Origin: Treponema sp. | GTDB taxonomy: Bacteria; Spirochaetota; Spirochaetia; Treponematales; UBA12059 | Direction: 5' to 3' | DNA: 5,592 nt | Assembly (NCBI GenBank): GCA_012517645.1 | Contig: JAAYUR010000387.1 | Coordinates: 1 to 5,592 of the forward strand | Part shown: in pieces, positions 1-5,553 of the stretch | Numbering within the stretch: the first letter of the stretch is position 1 | How the letters are laid out: each line of letters starts with the position of its first letter | The notes under the pieces: model-generated | Databases searched by the model: none | What the model was told of the DNA's origin: nothing | What the model saw: only the letters and a program-made list of their open reading frames with translations | Made by a program: the position numbers and the translations under genes

Positions 1-271
1 AGTCGAAGCCCGCCTCCCCGATCGCCTCGATCCCGCCGGCCCGGGCCTCCTCGGCCAGGCGGTCCACCCAGGTCCAGACCGTCCACTGGGGATGGATCCC
101 GAAGGAGAGCCGGAGGTCGAGGCCCGAGTCCCGGAGAGCCCGGGCTGCGTCCAACTCGGGACCCGAGTGGGCGGCGGAGCAGGCCCGGTACCCGCCGGCA
201 CGGAACCGGTCCGGGAAACCGGGGTCCCGCTCGGCCAGCTCGGGGGCGTGGATATGCGCATCGCGGAGCAT
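1..271 (-). CDS. TatD-like metal-dependent hydrolase, N-terminal part (cut by window edge)
   Basis: The first 90 codons are open from ATG at 271 to the window edge; the C-terminal part lies outside. The protein opens with DAHIH (Asp4, His6, His8), the metal-binding H-x-H signature of the TatD/amidohydrolase TIM-barrel fold. It continues with SFGIHPQ (56-62), matching the G-x-HP segment of TatD proteins, and IEAIGEAGFD (81-90), where Glu86 sits at the metal-ligand Glu of the usual GE-x-GLD motif. Family members hydrolyse phosphodiester or other bonds, often as DNases, but many TatD-like proteins have no known substrate. The start is well placed because the metal motif begins at residue 4, as is normal in the family. 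No Shine-Dalgarno sequence precedes the ATG, and a TATACT hexamer lies only 6 nt upstream. It is co-oriented with the CoA-transferase operon but separated from it by a repeat element, so co-transcription is doubtful. Confidence 0.8.
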   Translation of the reverse strand, partial: MLRDAHIHAPELAERDPGFPDRFRAGGYRACSAAHSGPELDAARALRDSGLDLRLSFGIHPQWTVWTWVDRLAEEARAGGIEAIGEAGFD

Positions 272-277
272 GGAGAC

Positions 278-283
278 AGTATA
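278..283 (-). promoter_or_regulatory. candidate -10 hexamer of the TatD-like gene
   Basis: On the minus strand the hexamer TATACT (five of six matches to the sigma-70 -10 consensus) ends 6 nt before the ATG at 271. A start point 7 nt after the hexamer would be the A of the ATG, giving a leaderless transcript, which fits the lack of a ribosome binding site. No convincing -35 hexamer is seen at 16-18 bp spacing, so this rests on the hexamer alone. Confidence 0.3.
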
Positions 284-314
284 CCGTAGTCGAGGACGGC
301 TTCTAGGTTTTTCT

Positions 315-526
315 GGAATCAACCACGGAGATCACGGAGCACACGGAGGAAGCCGGTCTTTGAACCATCGATCCGAATGGAGGCGCAAGATGAAGCGGAA
401 AAAAGGATGGATTTTTTGTTCGAATGTCCTTTCTACCGCCTCAATAGTCTTTTCAAGCTTGCACAGCCTCCCTGATCCAATATTTTGTAAATACTCCGTG
501 CTCTCCGTGTCCTCCGTGGTGAGTCC
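315..526. repeat. CACGGAG-ended inverted-repeat element 1 (fills most of the gene-free stretch 272-569)
   Basis: The left arm has three CACGGAG heptamers at a 9-bp period (324-330, 333-339, 342-348). The right arm has three reverse-complement copies, CTCCGTG (494-500, 503-509, 512-518). All three pairs share one centre of symmetry (421), so the arms can pair in register across a loop of about 145 nt. The outer left end reads GGAATCAACC and the outer right end, on the minus strand, reads GGACTCACC, so the two ends can be told apart. Element 2 (4229-4424) has the same two ends in the opposite order. The interior (349-493) is less GC-rich than the genes, includes A6 (399-404) facing T6 (412-417), and has no credible gene. 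It lies 43 bp past the CoA-transferase stop. It resembles small dispersed intergenic repeats of the MITE or REP type; no transposase is present. It may shape or end transcripts, which is not shown. Confidence 0.75.
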
Positions 527-569
527 TCTTAACCTTTCTATCGGTCCGGATGGATGTATCGAATCGCTC

Positions 570-1880
570 CTATAGATACCCCAGTTTCTTGGCCTGCGCC
601 GTGAGCTCCTCCCGGAAGCGCGGATTCGCCACGGCGATGAGCTCCCGGGTCCGTTCCCGGACCGTGCGGCCCCGGAGCCGGGCGATCCCGTGTTCCGTGA
701 CGATGTGATCCACGAAGGACCGGTGCAGGGTCACGGCGGTGCCCTCCGGCAGGGTCGGCACGATGGTGCTCACGGTTCCGCCCTTGGCGGTGGCGTAGCA
801 GGCTATGATGGACTTCCCCAGGCCGTCGTAGCCCGCCACGGCCCCCTGGGCGGTGTCGGACTGGCCTCCGGTCCCCGAGTACTGCTGGGTTCCGATGGAT
901 TCGCTGGCAACCTGGCCCGTGAAGTCCACCATGAGGCAGGTGTTGATGGATACCATCCGGGAGTTTTGGGCGACCACCGCCGGATCGTTGACCCAGCGGC
1001 CCCGGCGGAACTCCACGGCAACGTTGTCGTCCAGCCAGTCGTAGAGGGCCCGGGACCCCATGGCGAAGGTGCAGACGAACTTGTCCTTGAACAGGGACTT
1101 GCGTTTGTTCGTGATCACTCCCATCTCGTAGAGCTCCATCATGGAGTCCACCATCATCTCCGTGTGCACCCCCAGATCCTTCTTGCCCCGGAGGGCCAGG
1201 GCCGCGGCGTTCGGGATGCCCCCGATCCCCAGCTGGATGGTGGACCCGTCCTCCACGAGCTCGGCGATGTAGCCTCCGATCGCCAGGTCCGTCTCCGTGG
1301 GCTGGGGCGCCGGGAGGGCGGGCACCTCCTGTTCGTGCTCCACGAAGTAGGTGGCGTCCGTGACCCGGAGGTGCGTGTCCCCCAGGGTCCGCGGAAGGCG
1401 GGGGTTCACCTCCAGGATTACCGTGGATGCGGCTTCCAGGATATCCTTTTCGTAGGTGATCCCCAGGGAGAGGGAGACGAAGCCGTTCCGGTCCGGGGGC
1501 GTGCAGGTCCCGATGAAGACGTCGGGCCTTCGTGCGTGGATCCGGTCCGTGGCCGCCCGGTGGAGCATGTTGGGAACGAAGGTAACCGTGCCGGTGCCTC
1601 GTTTCAGGGCTTCCCGGGAGCCCGGGGCGTGGAACCAGCTGGCCAGCTCGAAGTGCCCCTTCATCTCGGGTTTGACGTAGAAGTCGTAGGGCTTCAGGGT
1701 CAGGACCGAGAAGACCCGTACGTCCGTCACCCGGTCCGCGATGGTGTGGAGCCTGGACATGGTTCCCTGGGGTTCCGAGGCGCACTGGGCCACGACCACG
1801 TCGTCTCCGCTCTTGATGACCCGAACGGCCTCGTCGATGGACACGAGGCGTTTCCGATACTCTTCCTTCCAGTCGCTCAT
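570..1880 (-). CDS. acetyl-CoA hydrolase/transferase family protein (4-hydroxybutyrate CoA-transferase-like)
   Basis: This 436-aa protein has the full length typical of the acetyl-CoA hydrolase/4-hydroxybutyrate CoA-transferase family (family I CoA-transferases), cytosolic enzymes that move CoA between an acyl-CoA, often acetyl-CoA, and a free carboxylate. The N-terminal domain covers roughly residues 8-190 and the C-terminal domain roughly 200-430. Visible family motifs are GIGGIP (218-223), HTEMMVD (239-245) with Glu241 as the expected catalytic glutamate that carries the CoA thioester, GTGGQSD (336-342) in the CoA-binding loop, and TEHGIA (395-400). The catalytic set looks intact. The start at 1880 is supported by GGAGGA (minus strand, 1884-1889) just upstream. 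It is the last gene of a three-gene set, 62 bp after KAS-A. The acid substrate cannot be read from the sequence. By context it may feed acyl-CoA to the two KAS III-like proteins or recover CoA from their products. A hydrolase role is the main alternative. Confidence 0.9.
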   Translation of the reverse strand: MSDWKEEYRKRLVSIDEAVRVIKSGDDVVVAQCASEPQGTMSRLHTIADRVTDVRVFSVLTLKPYDFYVKPEMKGHFELASWFHAPGSREALKRGTGTVTFVPNMLHRAATDRIHARRPDVFIGTCTPPDRNGFVSLSLGITYEKDILEAASTVILEVNPRLPRTLGDTHLRVTDATYFVEHEQEVPALPAPQPTETDLAIGGYIAELVEDGSTIQLGIGGIPNAAALALRGKKDLGVHTEMMVDSMMELYEMGVITNKRKSLFKDKFVCTFAMGSRALYDWLDDNVAVEFRRGRWVNDPAVVAQNSRMVSINTCLMVDFTGQVASESIGTQQYSGTGGQSDTAQGAVAGYDGLGKSIIACYATAKGGTVSTIVPTLPEGTAVTLHRSFVDHIVTEHGIARLRGRTVRERTRELIAVANPRFREELTAQAKKLGYL

Positions 1881-1942
1881 GCTTCCTCCAGGGCCGCGGG
1901 ATTTACCGGGGTGCCGCGGCCATACGAAAACCTTGCCCGGCT

Positions 1943-2953
1943 TCAGTACACGAAGAGGTTGGACCCCACCGCGAACCCGGCCCCCGAGGCCACCTGGCAG
2001 ACCAGGCTTCCCCGGCGGATCCGCCCCTCCCGGATCGCATGGTACAGGGCCATGGGGACGCAGGCGGAACCCGTGTACCCGTACCGGTCCATGACGCAGG
2101 TGGTCTTGGCCATCGGCAATTCGAGGATACCCATGACCTCCTCGATGACGCTTCGGTTGATCTGGGTGAACAGGACATGGTCAAGGTCTTGGACGGAACG
2201 CCCCGCCTTCTCCGCGGTGGAGCGTACCAGGGGCGGCCAGAGCTTGACGTTTCGATCCCCGGGCAGCCGCTGAAGGAGTTCCAGGCCGTATTCCCCCTTG
2301 TCCAGGAGTTCCCGGGTCACGGGCTTCCGGGTTCCGCCCGCGTAGACGCCGATGAAATTCCACTGGGTCCCGTCGGTCCGCTGTCGGCCGGTGATGTATC
2401 CGGACGGATCTTCGTCCCCTACGCGTTCCAGGACCACCGCCCCCGCCCCGTCCGCGAAGATGGACCACCCGAAGGCGTCCCCGGGCCGGATGTGGGCGGG
2501 CATGTTGTAGACCCCGACGACCACGGCGTACCGAAAGCCGGGCTCGGCGGCCAGGACCCGGGCCGCCTGGTCCAGGGCTATGGTGAAGGAGGCGCAGGAG
2601 GCCCCCACGTCGTAGGCGGTCGAGTCGCGCTCCCCTCCTTGAAGGCGGCCCTGCACCAGGATGGCGGTGGCGGGGCTCACATACTCGGGTGTGTCCGTGC
2701 CCACGATAAGGAGGCCCACATCCCCGGGATCCACCGCCGCGTCCTCCAGGGCCGCACGGGCCGCCCGCTCGGCGAAGTCCGCGGTGGTCTCCGGGATTCC
2801 CCGGAGCCGGGCTATGTGCCGCGTCCGGATTCCAAGCCTCTCCTCGTGCTTGGCCGCGTCGAATTCGATCCCCGTCAGAGTCATGAGTTCGGCGTTGTCG
2901 ATGGGTTCGCCGGGTGCGTAGATCCCCGTGCCGATGATCTTGGCTTTTGCCAT
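1943..2953 (-). CDS. KAS III (FabH)-like thiolase-fold protein with Cys but without the His/Asn partners (KAS-A)
   Basis: This 336-aa protein has the length and fold signatures of 3-oxoacyl-ACP synthase III. The N-terminus carries the IIGTGIYAPG strand-loop (6-15). GASCASF (117-123) holds the nucleophile Cys120, SIFADGAGAVVLE (164-176) matches the FabH F-x-DGAGA-VL region, and ASGAGFAVGS (322-331) is the C-terminal glycine loop. An ungapped comparison by eye with the E. coli FabH C-terminal half puts Thr263 (in FTQIN) at the catalytic His of PHQAN, and Tyr293 (in YGYTG) at the catalytic Asn of HGNTS. In FabH those residues support malonyl decarboxylation, so this protein may instead transfer acyl groups or condense without decarboxylation. 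I recall related KAS III-like proteins with the same TQ-x-N and GYTGSA motifs, so it may be a conserved subfamily. The start at 2953 has AGGAGG (2959-2964) 5 nt upstream. It is the middle gene of the operon, 47 bp after the regulator. Confidence 0.88.
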   Translation of the reverse strand: MAKAKIIGTGIYAPGEPIDNAELMTLTGIEFDAAKHEERLGIRTRHIARLRGIPETTADFAERAARAALEDAAVDPGDVGLLIVGTDTPEYVSPATAILVQGRLQGGERDSTAYDVGASCASFTIALDQAARVLAAEPGFRYAVVVGVYNMPAHIRPGDAFGWSIFADGAGAVVLERVGDEDPSGYITGRQRTDGTQWNFIGVYAGGTRKPVTRELLDKGEYGLELLQRLPGDRNVKLWPPLVRSTAEKAGRSVQDLDHVLFTQINRSVIEEVMGILELPMAKTTCVMDRYGYTGSACVPMALYHAIREGRIRRGSLVCQVASGAGFAVGSNLFVY

Positions 2954-3000
2954 GGTTCCCTCCTGGTGTTCCCCGGGCCGAACCGAAAGGCTCGGGCGTT

Positions 3001-4170
3001 TCAAATGCCCTGGGGGCCCGCGGATCCCACGCCCCGGGCGAGGTAGGAGCCCAGGGTCCGTACGACGTTGCGGACGTTCTGGGGTGATTCGTCGAACGCC
3101 ACCTCGATGCCGAAATAATGGGAGATCCCCATCAGGTAGTTGATGACCGTGGGGCGGTGGAGCCCGCCCGGATCTCCGAGGTTCTTCTCGTATCCCGCCT
3201 GGAAGGCGTCGTAGTATTCTTTGACCGCCCCGGGGAGGACGAACTCGGCTTCCCGGACGATGGGGTAGCAGTGGGGATCCAGGGTGAGGAAGAACGAGAA
3301 TAGGTAGATCCCCTGGAGCTCCTGCTCCAGCCGGGTCAGGTCGTGGTCGAGGTTTATGGAGATGAAGCCCCGGATCTCCTTGCCCACAAGGTCGATGATC
3401 TCCGCGAAGAAGGTTTCCTTGCTCTCGAAGTAGGTGTAGAAGGAGCCGACCGCGAGGTTCAGGCTCCCGGTTATGTCGTGGATGTTGGTCTCGTGGTAGC
3501 CCCTCTCGCCGAAGAGACGCTTCCCGGCCTTTATCAGGCGGTCCCGGGTGCCCTCCTCCAGAGAAATCGGAAGGGGGCGGACCACGACGTCGAAGATCCG
3601 GTCGTACCGGGGCTCCCGGGCGTCCCGGAAGATCCCGCGCTCCACGATGGCCGCCATGGTGTCGTAGTCGAAGGGAGTGTCGTGGAAGGCCCTGCGGACC
3701 GCGCAGAACCGGAGCCCCGCGGCGGCGGCAAGGTACTCCGGAATCTCCGCCTTCCTTCCCAGGACCCCGGAGACGGCGTCGATGTACTGTCCGGTCAGCC
3801 GTTTCTCGTATTCGTAGAAGCGGTACTGGCCTTCCCGGAATATCGAGACAAGGTCCCGGTGCTCGGTGGAATAATCGGCCACGGACCGGACGAAGGAGCG
3901 GATCCGTTCCTCCACGGTCCGGCCGCGGACGCCGGCCAACAGCTCTCCTATGGACTTGAGGACGGACTCCAGGATCAAGCGGAAGATCTCCTCCTTGCTG
4001 CGGAAATACCGATAGAAGAGTCCGTTGGACACCCCCGCTTCCCGGCAGATCTCCGCGACCGAGACGACCGCGAACCATTTGCGCGCGAAGAGCCGAACCG
4101 CGGCGGCCAGAAGGGCCTCCCTCGTCGTGGTCGGGTTGGATAGTGCCGTAAGAACTGATTCGGATATCAT
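3001..4170 (-). CDS. tandem TetR/AcrR-type regulator with two DNA-binding domains
   Basis: This 389-aa protein is about twice the usual TetR length (near 200 aa) and looks like two TetR repressors joined head to tail. Unit 1 has a TetR helix-turn-helix at about 15-66, with the hallmark GVSNGLFYRYFRSKEEIF (46-63), followed by a helical ligand-type region to about 203. Unit 2 repeats the pattern at about 206-257, with NLAVGSFYTYFESKETFF (238-255), and a second helical region to the end. The recognition helices differ, so the two domains need not read the same site. The start at 4170 was chosen because the first domain begins about 15 residues later. An open frame back to 4257 reads into the CACGGAG repeat and its extra residues look non-coding. 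No clear Shine-Dalgarno precedes 4170. It is the first gene of the operon and divergent from KAS-B, so it probably controls both. Its ligand is unknown; acyl-CoA sensing is a guess from context. Confidence 0.88.
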   Translation of the reverse strand: MISESVLTALSNPTTTREALLAAAVRLFARKWFAVVSVAEICREAGVSNGLFYRYFRSKEEIFRLILESVLKSIGELLAGVRGRTVEERIRSFVRSVADYSTEHRDLVSIFREGQYRFYEYEKRLTGQYIDAVSGVLGRKAEIPEYLAAAAGLRFCAVRRAFHDTPFDYDTMAAIVERGIFRDAREPRYDRIFDVVVRPLPISLEEGTRDRLIKAGKRLFGERGYHETNIHDITGSLNLAVGSFYTYFESKETFFAEIIDLVGKEIRGFISINLDHDLTRLEQELQGIYLFSFFLTLDPHCYPIVREAEFVLPGAVKEYYDAFQAGYEKNLGDPGGLHRPTVINYLMGISHYFGIEVAFDESPQNVRNVVRTLGSYLARGVGSAGPQGI

Positions 4171-4180
4171 CTCGAAACCA

Positions 4181-4209
4181 AGTATACACCCGGCCCGGAA
4201 AGGGCGCAA
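4181..4209 (-). promoter_or_regulatory. candidate promoter of the tetR-like/KAS-A/CoA-transferase operon
   Basis: On the minus strand TTGCGC (4204-4209, three of six matches to the -35 consensus) and TATACT (4181-4186, five of six to -10) are separated by exactly 17 bp. The -10 ends only 10 nt before the ATG at 4170, so the transcript would have a leader of about 3-4 nt or none. GGGTG directly precedes the -10, and the same GGGTG precedes the proposed -10 of the divergent KAS-B promoter. GTATAC within the -10 region is a small palindrome that a regulator could cover. Confidence 0.5.
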
Positions 4210-4228
4210 GCGAGAAAAAGGATGTCCC

Positions 4229-4424
4229 GGACTCACCACGGAGTACACGGAGGTCACGGAGGAAGAGGAGGAGAGGGCTAGGATCTAAAGACAGCACAGA
4301 ACCCTAAGGCCGGAGCATGGGTGGAATGGGGGTAATTTCTTTTCCCCCATCATGTGGATTCTGTACTTATCTTGTCTTTCTTCCTTGACCGGAGAATTTC
4401 TCCGTGCTCTCCGTGGTTGATTCC
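4229..4424. repeat. CACGGAG-ended inverted-repeat element 2, opposite orientation to element 1
   Basis: The left end reads GGACTCACC followed by three CACGGAG units (4237-4243, 4246-4252, 4255-4261) at a 9-bp period. On the minus strand the right end reads GGAATCAACC followed by two units (4409-4415, 4400-4406); a third unit expected near 4391-4397 has decayed. These are the same two ends as in element 1 (315-526) in reversed order. Inside are further nested inverted repeats: AAAGACA (4287-4293) with TGTCTTT (4373-4379), ACAGAA (4296-4301) with TTCTGT (4359-4364), and ATGGGGG (4326-4332) with CCCCCAT (4344-4350). Much of the 196 bp could therefore fold as one long imperfect hairpin. The interior shows no clear similarity to that of element 1. 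It sits between the two divergent promoters, about 20 bp upstream of the operon -35 and about 23 bp upstream of the KAS-B -35. No gene is seen in it. Confidence 0.75.
4326..4350. other. hairpin at the centre of repeat element 2
   Basis: ATGGGGG (4326-4332) and CCCCCAT (4344-4350) are perfect 7-bp inverted repeats around an 11-nt T-rich loop. It is the innermost of a nested series of inverted repeats and would form the tip of the element's long hairpin. It is not followed by a T-run on either strand, so it does not look like an intrinsic terminator. Confidence 0.5.
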
Positions 4425-4447
4425 TGGAACTGTATGCTTTTTTCTTC

Positions 4448-4476
4448 TTGACGGATCCTGAAAACGGGTGTACTAA
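4448..4476 (+). promoter_or_regulatory. candidate promoter of KAS-B
   Basis: TTGACG (4448-4453, five of six matches to the -35 consensus) is followed after 17 bp by TACTAA (4471-4476, three of six to -10). The start point would fall near 4483, leaving a short leader of about 19 nt that contains the ribosome binding site of the 4502 start. The same segment can be read as an N-terminal extension from a TTG codon at 4448, but a promoter fits better because the protein fold begins only after 4502. GGGTG just before the -10 also occurs at the divergent operon promoter. Confidence 0.45.
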
Positions 4477-4484
4477 GGGAGTGA

Positions 4485-4491
4485 GAGGTGA
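4485..4491 (+). promoter_or_regulatory. ribosome binding site that decides the KAS-B start
   Basis: GAGGTGA matches the 3' end complement of 16S rRNA (part of AAGGAGGTGA) and lies 10 nt before ATG 4502. That is slightly long but workable. The in-frame alternatives, TTG 4448 and GTG 4481, have no well-spaced ribosome binding site. Confidence 0.55.
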
Positions 4492-4501
4492 TTCATACCT
4501 T

Positions 4502-5521
4502 ATGCAAGATCATGTCGGCATCCTGGGAATCGGAATCTATATCCCCTCCACGCGTGTTTCCTCTGCGGAACTGGCCGCAGCCTCGGGCTTGCCGGAGGAT
4601 GTGGTGGCCGCCAAGTTCGGGGTGCTCTCCAAGCCCGTTGCGGGTCCCGGCGAGCCGACCAGCGAGCTGGGGCTCCGGGCCGCCCGAGAGGCGCTTCAGG
4701 ATGCCGGCGTTTCTGCGGCGGACCTTGACTTGGTGATCTGGTGCGGGGCCCAGCACAAGGACTATCCCTGTTGGCTGGCGGGGCTTTCGGTGGCCCATCG
4801 CCTAGGGGCGGACCGGGCCTGGAGCTTCGACATGGAGGCGATGTGCGGATCCATGATGGCGGCCCTGGACGTGGCCAAGTCCCTGATGCTCACCCGGGAC
4901 GACCTGCGGACGGTCCTGCTGGTCTCCGGATACCGAAACAATGATCTGATCGATCCGGCCGAGCCCACGACCCGGTTCATGCTGGACGTGGGCTCCGGAG
5001 GCGCCGCCTGCGTGCTACGGAAAAACGCCGGGCGCAACGCCATCCTGGCCAGCGCCTTCCGGGGGGACGGTTCGTTCTCCGAGATGTGCGTGGTGCCGGT
5101 GCTGGGTTCGAAAGCCTGGCCCCCCAAACCCGGGGACGCCGAACGGCCCTTCTTCACGGTGCCTGACGAGGACGCGTTCAAGCGCAAGCTCGGCGAGACG
5201 ACGATGCCGAACTTCTACTCGGTCATCCGGGAATCCCTGGCCAAGAGCGGCCTGTCGGACAAGGACATCGGCTACCTGGCCATCCTCCACTTCAAGCGGA
5301 GCGCCCATTTGGCGGTCCTGGCCGAACTCGGTCTGCCGGAATCCCGGACGACCTACCTGGAGGACTTCGGGCACCTGGGGCAGAACGACCAGCTCCTTTC
5401 CTTGAAGCTGGGCCTGTCGGCCGGGAAGGTCCGGGACGGGATGAACGTTGTGCTGGTCGGGGCGGGGCTGGGTTTCGTCTGGGCCGCCACGACGGTTCGA
5501 TGGGGGCCGTATCCGGGCTGA
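4502..5521 (+). CDS. KAS III (FabH)-like thiolase-fold protein with a Cys-His-His candidate active site (KAS-B)
   Basis: This 339-aa protein has KAS III length and signatures. It starts with GILGIGIYIPS (6-16). MEAMCGSMMA (111-120) carries the probable nucleophile Cys115, DVGSGGAACVL (162-172) matches the central glycine-rich region, and GAGLGFVWA (320-328) is the C-terminal loop. The FabH PHQAN segment is replaced by LHFKRSAH (262-269), where His263 can act as the catalytic His if one residue is shifted. The HGNTS segment is replaced by FGHLGQND (289-296), putting His291 where FabH has Asn. The likely set is therefore Cys115-His263-His291, more complete than in KAS-A. The two proteins share the fold but little sequence, so they are not a recent duplication. 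The gene is divergent from the regulator-led operon and probably under its control. It could be a condensing enzyme using acyl-CoA or acyl-ACP, or an acyltransferase; HMG-CoA synthase, with its Glu-Cys-His set, is a less likely reading. Confidence 0.87.
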   Translation: MQDHVGILGIGIYIPSTRVSSAELAAASGLPEDVVAAKFGVLSKPVAGPGEPTSELGLRAAREALQDAGVSAADLDLVIWCGAQHKDYPCWLAGLSVAHRLGADRAWSFDMEAMCGSMMAALDVAKSLMLTRDDLRTVLLVSGYRNNDLIDPAEPTTRFMLDVGSGGAACVLRKNAGRNAILASAFRGDGSFSEMCVVPVLGSKAWPPKPGDAERPFFTVPDEDAFKRKLGETTMPNFYSVIRESLAKSGLSDKDIGYLAILHFKRSAHLAVLAELGLPESRTTYLEDFGHLGQNDQLLSLKLGLSAGKVRDGMNVVLVGAGLGFVWAATTVRWGPYPG

Positions 5522-5553
5522 GCCGGCATGTCCCCTGTATCGATCGGGATCCG

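Noticed and set aside
324..348. CRISPR array suggested by regularly spaced CACGGAG units
   Set aside because: The units are 7 bp at a 9-bp period with 2-bp gaps, have inverted partners, and have no spacers or cas genes.
399..417. A6/T6 hairpin in element 1 as a terminator for the operon
   Set aside because: A 6-bp A-T stem is too weak, and it is about 155 nt past the CoA-transferase stop. The CACGGAG arms are a better candidate for any structure in the transcript.
308..530. Target-site duplication around element 1
   Set aside because: Only TCT (312-314 and 527-529) matches on the two sides, which is expected by chance, and element 2 shows no matching duplication.
270..575. A 101-codon plus-strand open frame across the first gene-free stretch
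   Set aside because: It runs through both repeat arms of element 1 and yields repeat-derived residues (HGDHGAHGG and SVLSVSSVVS). It has no domain or ribosome binding site.
538..1785. A 415-codon minus-strand frame inside the CoA-transferase
   Set aside because: It overlaps the CoA-transferase in another frame with an Arg/Gly/Pro/His-rich product, while the 570-1880 frame carries every family motif.
690..2273. A 527-codon open frame on the plus strand, antisense to the CoA-transferase and the end of KAS-A
   Set aside because: It is antisense to two genes with intact catalytic motifs, has no recognisable domain, and is rich in Gly, Pro, Arg and Val. Long antisense frames are a common result of GC-rich third positions.
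4171..4257. N-terminal extension of the TetR protein from ATG 4257
   Set aside because: Its first residues are a translation of the CACGGAG repeat arm, it would overlap the proposed promoter, and the first TetR domain needs nothing upstream of 4170.
1943..4297. A continuous frame joining KAS-A to 448 upstream codons, as if KAS-A had a large N-terminal fusion
   Set aside because: The extra region overlaps the TetR gene in another frame, is rich in Arg, Pro and Gly, and has no domain. KAS-A has a complete N-terminus and AGGAGG 5 nt before its ATG at 2953.
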